From: Codonopsis lanceolata
Lineage: Eukaryota; Streptophyta; Magnoliopsida; Asterales; Campanulaceae
DNA length: 64,000 bases
Direction: 5' to 3'
NCBI GenBank assembly: GCA_013146195.2
Contig: CM028381.1
Location: forward strand, 96,473,621 to 96,537,620
The number at the start of each line of letters is the position of its first letter. Position 1 is the stretch's first letter. The notes below the pieces were generated by a model, which worked only from the letters and a program-made list of their open reading frames with translations, was not told where the DNA came from and searched no databases. Below are positions 1 through 10,829 of the stretch, one piece after another. The position numbers were made by a program, and so were the translations under genes.

Positions 1-1731
1 AAAACAAAAGGGTTGTATGTGACCTGGCTTATGGCAGAAGTGACAAACATAATTTTTCTTTCTTACTCTTGGTTTTTCACAGAAAACAGTTTCAGGAAAA
101 CTTTCATCGGTCTGTTTGGTTCCAGATGTTCCTTCTCCTTCTTTCACAAATACCTTAGGGACAAAACCAATACCTGACCTGGATGTATTACCAGAATTCA
201 GCAGATTATCAACCTTTTGTTTGCTAGAATTCCACCTGGTCATGGTCTCTTTTGCTTGAGTAAGCTGCTCCTTCAACTGCTCAATCTCCACATCTTTTCT
301 GCTTAGCACACTCTCCAGCCTTACAATGCATTCTTTTTTATCCTCATTTGCCTTTTTTAACAACTCATTTGCCTTCCCAAGTAATGTAACTTGGTGAGCT
401 CTCTTCTCCCAATCCTTGTACAACTCCTTGTACCCTTCCAGCAGGTCTGACTCTGTGTCTCCATCATCTTCTGCAATTGTGGAATTAAAAGCGAGAAGAG
501 ATCGTTCTGTTTTACGCTCAATGTATCTCCCAATGTTGCTCCTGATGTTGCAGCATCGGGTGACACATCGGCTGAAGCATCTGCATTTTCAGAATCAGAA
601 TCATAAACAGCATTCAAGGTGATAAGATCACCTGGATCTTCTCCATCACTATCACTCAAGGTTGCTGAAAAATTCAAGCCTTTCTTTCTTAAAGTGTTTG
701 CACATTGGTTAGCATAGTGGCCATAACCTTGACATTCTCTACATTGGATAGAATCAATGTTCTTACCATTGTAGGATGACTTTGATGCAAATGGATTTGT
801 GAAGGGTTTTTCTGGAGTTTGGAAAGAATTTTCTTTGGGAACAAATTTTCCAGAATCGGGTTTGAAATTGTTTTTCGAGCTTGATGATGGAGTTCTATTT
901 TGACTTTTATTTTTCAAAAGATTTTTGAATTTAGTAGTCAATAGAGCAATTGATTCTTCTCCAAAATCAGACTCATCAATATCTTTTTGAATTTCAAGCA
1001 AATCACACGAGAGATCAATCGGGGCAGGCATAGCAATATTTTTCACAATGGGTGTGGAAGGTGATGAAATTCCTTTGCCTTTATGTTTTATTTGATCGTT
1101 TAGGTTCAGTTCAAAGTTTTGAAGAATTCCGGCCTTTCAAAACTCATTTTGTCAATATCATGTGCTTCTTCAATTGCACATATCTTGACATTGAACCTCT
1201 CAGGCAAAGTTCTCATCATTTGCTGACAAGACGCTCATTTGTAATAGGATCTCCTAACGCAAGAGCAGAATTGGATAAATCAAGAAGTCTTCCATAATAT
1301 GTCATTATGTCCTCAGACTCATGCATCCTAGTGTTTTCAAATTGAGTGGTGGGCATTCTTAGTTTAGAAGAACGAACACTGGTAGGTCCTTCACATAAGG
1401 TCTGAAGGGCCTCCCACACATCTTTGACAGATTCATAATTTGCTATTACCCTAAAAGTATTTGCATCCAAGGCCTTATAAATAGCAAGACAAGGCTTCCG
1501 AGTTAAAGAAACAGTGTTCCTATCATCATTGGTCCACTCAGATTCTTTGGTGATCTTGACATCACCATCCGAATCTACAGTTTTGGGAGGACTCCAACCA
1601 TTTAAAACAGCAAGCCACGCTCTTTCATCAATGGATTTGATGAAGATGCGCATCTTGACTTTCCATATAGAATAATTAGCATTTGTGAGAGTAGGAGGGC
1701 GAACCACGTTCTCATACTGAGAATCCATCAC
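1..1731 (-). pseudogene. Copia gag gene (frameshifted, incomplete)
   Basis: Gag forms the particle that packages element RNA. The first segment (1731-1216) starts MMDSQYENVVRPPTL and has the gag fold typical of Copia (W-x-VKM near residue 25, 'WEALQTL' near 105). The reading frame then shifts around 1210 and again near 1130. It continues in 1046-357 with a Lys/Ser-rich linker, an intact CCHC zinc knuckle at about 699-742 (C-RE-C-QGYG-H-YANQ-C) and an acidic tail. A second CCHC knuckle is read at 4-45 (C-HF-C-HKPG-H-IQPF-C), so coding continues to the window edge. The stretch between the knuckles looks coiled-coil-rich. The two frame breaks mean it cannot make one protein as it stands. Confidence 0.85.
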
Positions 1732-1771
1732 GACTTTAAACAGAATCGACTCTTAGTGATATCAAGAGTAG

Positions 1772-1783
1772 GCTCTGATACCA
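1772..1783 (-). other. Primer-binding site (initiator Met tRNA)
   Basis: The - strand reads TGGTATCAGAGC, the standard complement of the 3' end of plant initiator-methionine tRNA, two bases inside the LTR boundary. This fixes element orientation and the LTR inner edge. Confidence 0.93.
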
Positions 1784-1785
1784 AT

Positions 1786-2664
1786 TGAAAGAACGTGATA
1801 CCACGGATTCTCGATATGTGTCAATGTGATTGCCAATGTTGCAGTGATTGTTGCAACAATGGCAAAGACAATGAGCGAGAATAATATCAACAACGGTGGC
1901 GGCGGAAATTTGTAGACAAACTCGGTTTCAAACAGAACTTGGAGACACGTATTAAACAAAACAATCTACAAGTTTGATACTTGTAGATCAAGCCTCAAGG
2001 CCACACAGATTATATTGAAATCAACATTGTTTCGCACTTAATAACAAACAAAGATTCTCACAAGATATAGTATCTTGGAGAACTAAAAAATCCCACATAA
2101 AACACTAAACCAAACGTGGGAAGAAAGAATGAAAAACAACTTCCTAATGACAGAAAAAGGAAGCAGTAAAAGAACAGTTCTTCAATGGCTTAAAAAGCTG
2201 TTGATGTTGTGTTATCTGAAGCTTCAAACAGCTTCTGTATGAATGGTTGAACTGCTACACCAACTCTACCAAGATTGCTCTCAGCTTTATAGATTCTAAT
2301 CTTCTCTCTTTCAAGCTCACGGCACACACCAGTCACGAAATCCCGCCTCCATATATAAGCCACCATCCTGTAGGTACACAGCACAAGAAGACCTTCTCCT
2401 ACTAAGAAAAAAGATTAGCAAAAGATCTAGCAAGATTATGTTTCCTAATCAGACTATGATTCTTATAATAACCAATTTATTTACAGAAATCTAGTTACCA
2501 AAAAATATATTGCCTAAATCTTTTGAAAGATTTACAAATCAATCTACCAAAAGAATCCTAATCATAATCTAACACCTAAATAACCATTGACTAAAATAAT
2601 ATCCTTCTTTGACCAAGAAAGGTGAAAACAAGATAAAATAGGCTTCACCTATTTTACCCTTACA
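1786..2664 (-). repeat. 5' LTR of the left Copia element
   Basis: An 879-bp LTR with TG...CA ends; on the - strand it starts TGTAAGGGTAAAATAGG and ends TTCTTTCA, two bases before the PBS. A TATATA box near 2355 on the - strand is followed by a purine-rich leader, as expected for U3/R. It shares long patches with the solo LTR at 5104-5965, for example the stretch containing GGAAGTTGTTTT and CTCCAAGAT, but is clearly diverged from it. Short ORFs within it are not genes. Confidence 0.85.
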
Positions 2665-3481
2665 CGAAACACTTCCAAAAGTAAACTCAAAGGGTAGTCT
2701 AACGTTGTTTTTTTCCTAGAAAATCTTCTTGAATTCAATATTGACTAGGTAATCACTAATCACAAAGGAATAGTTTGTCGTGTTTATCAATATCTTTCTT
2801 TAATAATTTCATTGATTAATGAAAAAGACTTGCACTTTAAATTGGGCCCAAAAAAGAGAAAAAGTATTCACATCTTCTTTGAAATTATTACCTCCATAGT
2901 ATAGATAGTGAACTCATCTCTACTTTAGCACGAAAGAATGAGAGTTCAACGCGGAAATGAAGTATGCATAGACCTAGTCAGTTGAGAAATTGAGCAAAGA
3001 GAACGTATCATTTCTGTTGGCTTTTAATCAGTAGATTTGAATATTTGATGACAAAGACTCAATTAATTAAGTTAGTGGGAAAATGGATAGAGTTCATTAA
3101 TAGTTCCACACAGATTTCATTTTGATCCCCTCAGGCCCTCATATGTCATATCTTTCAAAACAAAGAAACAAACAAAAGTAGATAACGGAATAAGATGGTG
3201 GCTAATTGAGCTTGTACCTACAGAGAGTGTGCTCTCATACCATTTTAAAGCAGGTCCATATCATAATCAATTGGCTTACAAAAGGTGTAGCCTTAAAACT
3301 TCAATTAATTATTTGCTAAGCTTGATTTTACTTGACTAAAAATAAAAAATATATATCATCTATTAATTTTATTTTTTTTATGATATAAATTTTCTGAATC
3401 AATAAATAGCTAGATAGTGAATGTAGCTAAAGTAGTAAAGAGCTTGTGAGTTTGTAATAAAGACTTTGGTTCATTTCCATG

Positions 3482-3489
<8 letters not shown>

Positions 3490-3512
<23 letters not shown>
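3490..3512. repeat. (AT)n microsatellite
   Basis: Pure alternating TA dinucleotide tract of about 23 bases. Confidence 0.95.
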
Positions 3513-3523
3513 CTTTTTTTTTG

Positions 3524-3727
3524 CAGCAATATGCGAGCAGTTATGAGATAAAGCTCAAATGGCAAGGTGCTTATGTTTGCGTGTTTATTTATTTATTTTT
3601 ACCTAAACGATACCGTTTTTTCGTCGATAAAAAATTGACACGAGAAAACACATGTAGTCTTCCCTCTTTTTCTTTTATAATTCATTGTGCCCCCACTGAG
3701 AAATTTTTTTTGAATCCGCCACTGACG
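3524..3727 (-). repeat. Possible DNA-transposon terminus (CAGTGGCGGA type)
   Basis: Read on the - strand this begins GTCAGTGGCGGATTCAAAAA, and the same start (CAGTGGCGGATCCAG) appears on the + strand at 63857, next to the right window edge. Repeats starting this way are common in plant genomes. I see no second end or TSD here, so superfamily and length are open. Confidence 0.3.
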
Positions 3728-4238
3728 GTAACCAAACATCGTTTAATATATTTTTTGAATTTGAAAATTATGTCAAAGGTAATTGATATTTTTTGAATTA
3801 GAAAATTATTTAGAAAGGAAATTAGGAAAGTAAATAGTTAGACAACTTATTATGAACTGGTAATCAATGTGTATTTTTTTTTTCCAAATATGTGTTTATT
3901 TAATGTAATAATCGATAATAATAAAAAAAATATAGTGAAAATAGTTTTTTTTTTTCCATTTTGAAAACAAGCTCTTTACGTAAAAAGAGTTTACTTTCCT
4001 CAAGAATCTCATTATAGCCTTTTCACGCCGTTCGAAAAAAAGAGTTTACTTTCAATCTTTCTAATTTCTATTTCTAAATTTATTTTTATTATTTTACTCT
4101 TGATTTGAATCATACTTTAATTAATCAACCTAATCTTGCATGTGCATTCATTAAGAACATAAATTATCCCAATATTTATATTATAATCAATTATTATTAT
4201 TATTATTATTAATCTGGGTATCGATGTGTGTGTGTGTC

Positions 4239-4241
<3 letters not shown>

Positions 4242-4276
<35 letters not shown>
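4242..4276. repeat. (AT)n microsatellite
   Basis: Pure alternating AT tract of about 35 bases, just before the MITE. Confidence 0.95.
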
Positions 4277-4277
<1 letters not shown>

Positions 4278-4309
4278 CACTAGAACAAAGAGAGAACCAA
4301 AATATTATA

Positions 4310-4560
4310 CCCTCCTTTCCAAATTAATGTCATATTTTAATTAATTTTTTTGTGCCAAACTGACCGGTTATCAAATAAGAATGTGTCCTCTATTATTTAT
4401 TTATTTTAAAAAAAATCATAAAACACATTATTTGCAGTTTTTTTGTACTAAAAATTATGAATTTTATGTTTTAAAAAAATAATACAAATTAATTTTTTAT
4501 TTGAAAAATAATAAAAATGATAAGAATAGATAAAATAAATTGATTATATAGGAAGGAGGG
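4310..4560. mobile_element. Stowaway-like MITE
   Basis: About 250 bp, AT-rich, non-coding, bounded by CCCTCCTTTCC and its near-complement GGAAGGAGGG, with TA before the left end. The 'cctcc...' terminus and size fit Stowaway (Tc1/mariner) MITEs. The right-hand TA is not exact, so the boundary may be off by a few bases. Confidence 0.55.
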
Positions 4561-4584
4561 AATAGCATTTACTCATTTAATGAA

Positions 4585-5020
4585 GGATTAATATATGACT
4601 TGGTCACTGAACTTCACTTTTCTTCCTATAAAGGCGATAAATATTTTTCATTTCCTATATTGGTCAGTGTACCTCACTTTAGCTAACATATTAGCCCCTC
4701 GAACCGTTATCTCAAATAGAATCGTTAAAAAATATCTAAAGAGACAAAATTGCTCTTATCTGAGTCTAATAAAGATTCACGCGACTAAGTTATTGCTGAG
4801 ATGAAAAAAAAAATAATAATAAAAACAATAAATTAAAAGTCAAATTTTTACTGGACCAAAAATAAAAATAAATAAAAAGTGTTCTTTACACATCTCTATA
4901 GTTAAATATAAAAAGGGAAAAAAAAATCTATCCCCACTCATTGTCACACATACTCTTTTCGATTTATTTTTTTCTTTTTCCATTTCTCCCCATAACCCCC
5001 CACCTTCTTTTTTTCCTTAC
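4585..5020 (+). repeat. Left terminal inverted repeat of the MULE
   Basis: The left TIR, about 430 bp, runs from GGATTAATATATG to the C-rich 'CCCCCCACCTTC' near 5010. It matches, inverted, the right TIR, which is split into 15575-15872 and 27359-27454 by the Copia insertion. Similarity is clear but imperfect, indicating age. Confidence 0.75.
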
Positions 5021-5045
5021 GGGCTGGCATTGGAGTCTATTTTTC

Positions 5046-6124
5046 GTCTTCGTAATCGTAGTTCATTTGTGGCACGCAAGAAGGGTTCACCCGTCTTCGG
5101 ACGTGTAAGGGTAAAATATGTCATGCATATTTTAGTTCTTGTTTTCTCTTTTATGACAAAATTCATATTTGACAAGTTTTGACATTTTTGGTATCTATAT
5201 ATTTAATTAGATTTTGTTTTCCTTGGTCCTTAAGTTTAGGCATTATATTTGGAAACAAAATTTTGTTATAAATCCTCTTGCAATCGGGTATCTAGTCTCC
5301 TTCATTATATGACAATAAACTCTAGGGGTTTGGTAAGAAGATTTTATTCCTTTCCTCTAATCCTTGTTCTTGTAGGAGTCGGATTGTTTCATGTGTGTAG
5401 GAGATCTCGACATTATATAAAGAGGAGGCTTGGACACGGCGGAGGTGCAGAGATTAAGAGAGAAGACCGAAGGCATGAACTGTGTGCTGAAACCTTGAAG
5501 ATCCAGAAGTTGTCTTTCTTTCCAGACGTGAAGCAGTTTTGAATGTAGCTTCTGATGTTATAACATTGGAAGCTACATTGATTTCTGGATTTGTTTTTGT
5601 CTTCCTGTTAGGCTTTTAGGAAGTTGTTTTGTTTCTTCCCACATTTATTATACTTGTTTTTTGTGGGGTTTGTGCTCTCCAAGATGTGTTGTCTTGTGAG
5701 AGTGTTTTGTTTGGTGATTTCACAATCTTTTTGTAAAAACAATTAATCTTTTTAGTGAAATCTTTTTGGTCATGAGGCTAGGTCTACAAGCATAGTCTTG
5801 TAGATCGTTTTGGTAAACTTTTGAGTTATGTTTTTCTGTCTTATTAATTCGTCTTCCGGTGTTTTGATTGTTTTGACAATTGTGACTTCCATTGTAGCTA
5901 CATTAGAAGCTACATTGGAAACTACATTGGTTTCTCTTGAGAATCCTAGCTATCTTCCTTTTTCAGGACGGATTCCTCCTTTCGCTCCTCAGCCCATGCT
6001 GCGGATTTATAGAATCAGAAACGACTTTAACAACGAACAATGTTCTACGGTCTCCGGAGCGGCGTCGTTGTTGTACGGACGACGAGATGTTTTCGCCGGA
6101 AAATTGAGACAAAGAGAACGATAA
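5046..6124 (+). pseudogene. Possible captured coding fragment in the MULE interior, split by the solo LTR
   Basis: If the solo LTR and one GGACG copy are ignored, a frame stays open from about 5046 through 5103 and on from 5971 to a stop near 6122. It reads as a basic peptide of roughly 70 residues, with RLRNRSSFVARKK before the insertion and RIPPFAPQPMLRIYRIRND after it. Composition (Arg/Ser-rich, few acidic residues) would suit an organelle-targeting N-terminus. I do not recognise the family. It may be a gene piece picked up by the MULE, or chance. Confidence 0.3.
5104..5965 (+). mobile_element. Solo LTR of a Copia element
   Basis: 862 bp, TGTAAGGG...TTTTTCA, flanked by perfect 5-bp duplications GGACG (5099-5103 and 5966-5970). 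There is no internal retroelement sequence, so it is the product of recombination between two LTRs. It is related to the LTR at 1786-2664 but in the opposite orientation. A TATA-like 'ATTATATAAAG' lies near 5414. The short ORFs in it are not genes. Confidence 0.92.
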
Positions 6125-6154
6125 GCTCTTAAACGATGGCACACACTACAAGAA

Positions 6155-6320
6155 AAAAGACTTTTTGTGACCCCCTTTATTTGGGAGGGCTGAAAAACCG
6201 TCCCAAATACTAGTTTTTGGCACCGCTATGGCATGAGTGCCAAATACGCTCGCTTTTGGCACTGTTTTGTAATAGCCGACCCAAATACTAGTATTTTTAG
6301 GACACTTATGTAAAGCCCGT
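6155..6320 (+). repeat. Left subterminal repeats of the CACTA element
   Basis: A few degenerate copies of the motif 'ccgtcccaaatac' and 'gccgacccaaatac', alternating with 'tttggcac', within about 170 bp of the left terminus. In En/Spm these arrays are the binding sites of the TNPA protein. This side has far fewer copies than the right side. Confidence 0.7.
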
Positions 6321-9300
6321 ACTAAATTCCTCTCCGATTGGAAATTAAAGAGATCTCAATTTATTAGGTAAAAATATTTCCTAAAAAATCTTATTTCACT
6401 CTCCCGCGTTCCTCTCCCGCTCACACAGTTTTTCCCCCTAATTCCCTCTACAGGTTTTCCCCACCTAAGTATTCCTTCCTCAAAATTAATCAGATAGAGC
6501 GGCTAATCTCAACACACCATAACTCTCTTGCTCTCGCTCTCTCTTTCTCTCGGCATCGCAGCAGATACCAGTTCGCCGCCATCTTCGCATTGCAGAAGCT
6601 CTCAGTCTCATGGTAAGCCTATGTTTCTCTCTCTCATTCTATCGTTTGTGTATGTGTCTATGTTGTATTATTCTATATGTTTACTGTGTAATTCTAAAAT
6701 ATTAGGTCAATCTATTTTGTTTATTTGTTCGATTCTGCATTTTAATTGGGTGGTAGAACTTTTGGATCTCTGGTTTTGTTTCCTTGTTTACCGAACAAAC
6801 TTTTCTGTTGTAATACACTTTCCAACCCTATAAATATAGGTGAGATCTTAAAACATTTTTTTGTATTTCCTATGAGGTATAATTGCACATCAGATTCTTT
6901 GGTTGATTTCTATTAATATATGTTATGTTTCTTTCTGTTTACTCATTTACAGTATGAACTTGGAATCTGTGATTTCGATAACTTTCTGCAACTCTTGAGA
7001 ATTTTAGTTGTATCAGCTATCCATTTTTATAAACTGATTTTATTAATTCCAAATGGTATTCGGCATTTAGAAAGCTTTTGTTGGTGTGTGCTGAGAGACT
7101 CTTTTTCCTTCTCTTCCCAAATATTTATTATTTTCCAGTTCATCTTTTTTTTCTAGTTATGCATATGTAATGAGTAAATTTTCGGAGTTCAAGTTTTTTT
7201 ACTCTACTTTGTACCCAAAATTTTGCATGTGATTCTTCTCAATCAAACTTTCAGTTTGAGGATATCTGAGTAGAATCTTATCTAATTTAATTGAAATCTT
7301 GCTCCCTTTCTTCGGATTCATTAGAAAGCCAAAGTAAGGTCTATTTTTAGGAAATGGGTATAGTCGAGAGAAAGGCTTTGTCGACCTACGTATTTGACTC
7401 AATCCGTCCAGCCTCCCAATTCCCAAAATCTATATCCATATATAATAAGAAAGTCGAACGGTCTACATGTTTGCCTTTTTTTTATTGATATTTTATATAT
7501 GCACATGAACTGGGCATTTATTTGGAATGTCAATATATACATGTGTATTGTCATTTATACAAGATGATGTGTGTGTGTGCCCGCACACACACACACACAT
7601 ATATATCTTTTGGTTGAGACAAAGAACTTTTACTTGATTTTCTCACCTTCAGACAGATTCTATAATCTTCTTGGGTTATTCTGACTTTCATTAACATTGG
7701 AATTTTTTATGTAGGAAAAACAGTAGTCACTTTAGGAATGTACTGAACATAACCTCAGACAGCAACAACGCCTTTCTGGTATGAATTAGATCCCTGGGAA
7801 TCGATTGTCTTTTTCTCGCTCGCTTAAGGTAATATTTTCACTCTCTTTCTTTTCTTGGTACGAGTAATTTCCCTTTGAAGATGAAACTTGAGATCCTTGA
7901 TATTCCCGTTATTGATTGGCTATCATGTTTTGAGGTTTACTTTGCTTATGCAGGTCAAATTTCACTAGCTACCTTTCACTTGGCAAGCCATTAGTTTAAT
8001 AGTCAACAATTTACTAGCACTTCAAGAGGTATTTTTAGTTCTCTTTCCTATTGCTTTTACCTCTGGCATGTATGGAGTTGGACCTAGCAAGCATGGCTTA
8101 GATATCGATATTCAAGAATTGTAACTCTATTAGTCAATTGCTACCTGTTTTCTTCTTTTTACCAAAATGCAACAACCGACCTTAAATAAGGTCTCATATA
8201 GGTTAAAAGTGTGCTCTCAGCTATCCCTATTAGTCCATCTATTAAGGAAATTGGTCTTTGAGGTCCTTGAGTTCATTTCTTTTGTATATGAAAATACTTT
8301 TCTTTTTGCCCTACTGACCTTGAAAGTTTCTTATTCTTGTTGGCATCTAAGTAGTAAAAGCCTAGACATTGTGGGGCTTAGAATGGACTAATAAGAGTAG
8401 TAAAACAGAGAACTATTAATTGTGGGACTTAGAATGGACTTAAAAATATTGCCAATGTATTGACTTTTAATGAGTTGTGTTGATAGATGAGATAGGAAGG
8501 CCTCTCATTACTTTAAAAAATAAAGCAGAAGCACAACTTAATCAATGGTTGGGAACGAGCTTCGGTGGCTGGTGGCTTAATCAATGGCCTTGAAGGTTCC
8601 ATCTCACTAGGTTGGTGATTCACAACAGTAGCTTGCTCTAATCAATAAGTAGGAAATGAGTCAATTTCAATAGGATCCTATTGAAAGAGAGAATGATGTA
8701 GTTGTATAACTACAACATTAGCATGATCCTAATCCTAAGTGACAGATCTGTTTGTTTCTTTTTTCTTATTTGTCCACCGTTTGATTCTTCTTCTCCTAGT
8801 CCTACTTCAAATGGAAAAATGATACGACACCTAGAAATAGGGAAAAAATTTGCACATCTGGTACAAATGAGGGATCCACAAACTAGGAAAGAAAATGTCA
8901 CCTCCAAAAATCAAAACAGGACTTAGTGACTGCCGACTGGAAATGACTTGCCAAAGAAAAGCACAGCACATAACTCGAAGTCATATACTCCACAAAGTGA
9001 TACGAACTTTAGAGCTTTATTCCCAAGGGACCACAAGCTCCTTCCCTTTATACACTTGGTAATGTCCTGTTCCCTCCTGAGTCTCCTAAAACCTAAAGCA
9101 ACCATTCAACACTTGGTAATGCACTATTCCTGTGAAGATACCTTAGATGATTAAGGTGTATAATTGTTTTTGGGTAATATGCTCTTTTTGAATCGATTAT
9201 AAACATTAAATATGTCTATTTGCAACACACTGAAAGCAAAAAACATAAGAGCTCTTCTACAGTTCATCTATAATACCATTTGGCTTGCATGTAATTCGTA

Positions 9301-10585
9301 ATGTGGAATGGGAACTTGTAATCTTTATATTTTCCAGCTAATTGGACTATTTTCTCCATTTACAAAATGGACGTAGAATACTGGGAATTATAGTTCTAGT
9401 TCTTTCATGTTGAAAGTGCCGTAGATGGATGGTAACTTGTTCCTGATCAACTCATCTATGATCTAGTTTCTGTTGAAAGCACAGGCAGATGGTAGCTTGT
9501 TCCCGATCAGCTCACAAAATACAGAAAGACAACTAAAGACTAGGGGTACATTTTTACTTTTGGAAAACAGAGCTACTTAGGCTTGGAGCACAAACTTGAC
9601 TTTCTGGTTTGTAAGATGAACAAACACGCTTGAATTTCACCTTAAGCTTGGTTAAATAAGCAACCTTGCTAGGCTAGGCAAATGAAGGTTCAAACTCTCG
9701 GGTTGTATTACCAGTTAGTGAATATATAACAGCTTTGAGATGTACATCTTAACGATAATTTTCACTATTATCACTTCCTGTATATCCAGCCAACCAATTT
9801 CCAACATCAAAACTACAATAGCACAGCTGAAGAGATAACTTAAGAGTTAATAACTAAACTTCTCATCATCTACAAATGTATAACATTATAAGAAAAGATT
9901 TACAATAGATGTTTCTACTGTGTTTTGTTAAGTAAGAAATGAAGGTTGAGAATGTGTTTGAACTATATTTTGGTGATATTTAACTCGCTATGACAAACCG
10001 ATTTTTTCTCCAACCGCACAGCTTATCATCAGCTTGCACTGGTTTCTTTATTTGGCTATTAATTTAAAGATATTGATATATATGTATATATCATAATTGG
10101 TGACTAAAGTCTCCTGGTAGCAAGAAAAGATGTTGCTGTGAAAGGGCACAAGTAGCTTATGATCTGAAAGCTGTAAATATGAGTACAAGTTGTCTGGTAT
10201 ATAAGATATTTTGTGAGACTTGCTTCTATGTTTGAACTTGTAAAAATTGTTCTAGTGACTATGTTTTACACATGATTCATTTCCCTGAAACTACCAAACA
10301 CCTAAAAATGTAGAGAACATTTTTCAGAATTCATTTTTCGTGTAATAGAAGAGCCTTAATGCCCAATGACACTTCCAGAAGGTTTCGTAGTGCCTTTTTC
10401 ATGGCATCTTATGATTGTAGTTGTGCTTGCATTTTTCGACCTTCCACCCGATAAAGAGCTTTGACTGAACACAAGAATGAAAATAGCTACGGTGTTACGG
10501 AAAGGGGTTGAAGTATTTGCATAACAAAGCTAGCCCTCTTGTTATTTATCATAATTTAAAATGCTTGAATATTTTACTTGACTAA
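6321..10585. other. CACTA interior, left part, no identified gene
   Basis: A pyrimidine-rich stretch near 6520-6610 ends in 'CTCATG' followed by a donor-like GTAAGCC, so it could be a transcript leader or first exon. The rest has only short ORFs without recognisable motifs. A (GT)n-CCG-(CA)n hairpin sits at 7569-7600. I looked for the Tnp2 catalytic domain expected here in autonomous CACTAs and did not recognise it. Confidence 0.45.
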
Positions 10586-10829
10586 GAATATAATCCCAAG
10601 TTATCTGACTTTGGCTTGGTCAAACTGGATCTCGTTGGGAATAAGACCCATGTTTCTACAAGAGTGATGGGAACCTATGGATATTGTGCACCAGAATATG
10701 CAATGATAGGTCATCTTACCCTAAAATCAGATGTTTATAGTTTCGGGGTTGTTCTCCATGAAATTATTGTGGCGAAAAACAATCGACAATTCAAAAGTCG
10801 GGGAACACAATCTATGACATTGGTCATAA
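10586..10829 (+). pseudogene. Captured exon of a receptor-like cytoplasmic protein kinase
   Basis: A single open exon reads EYNPKLSDFGLVKLD, then TRVMGTYGYCAPEYAM, then LKSDVYSFGVVLHEII. It thus contains kinase subdomains VII (DFG), VIII (activation loop to APE) and IX (DVYSFG). It ends at a plausible donor (GTAAGTAAG at 10830) and begins after a possible acceptor near 10585. The sequence style is that of plant RLCK-VII/PBS1-like kinases. The N-lobe, the HRD catalytic loop and the C-terminal subdomains are absent, so it cannot be a working kinase. Its position inside the CACTA means it was carried from a host gene at the DNA level, introns included. Confidence 0.85.

Larger units (their letters stand above)
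1..2664 (-). mobile_element. Ty1/Copia LTR retrotransposon, 5' portion, truncated by the window edge
   Basis: Read on the - strand the order is LTR (2664 to 1786), primer-binding site, gag with two zinc knuckles, then the window edge; pol and the second LTR lie outside. The LTR outer end is set by comparison with a related solo LTR at 5104-5965, which also begins TGTAAGGGTAAAATA. The 5 bases beyond the LTR (CGAAA, 2665-2669) are the expected TSD copy, but the partner is off-window. Gag carries frameshifts, so the element is probably dead. The family assignment (Copia) rests on the gag type, the iMet-tRNA primer site and the 5-bp-TSD sister LTR. Confidence 0.88.
2665..4307. other. Gene-free AT-rich stretch
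   Basis: No coding sequence is recognisable. It holds an (AT)n tract at 3490-3512, a possible transposon edge at about 3524-3727 and a second (AT)n tract at 4242-4276. The remainder is unassigned AT-rich DNA. Confidence 0.6.

Noticed and set aside
2190..2384. 64-residue ORF near the left Copia
   Set aside because: It lies within the LTR (R/U5 region).
5249..5542. 97-residue ORF
   Set aside because: It lies entirely within the solo LTR and has no conserved motif.
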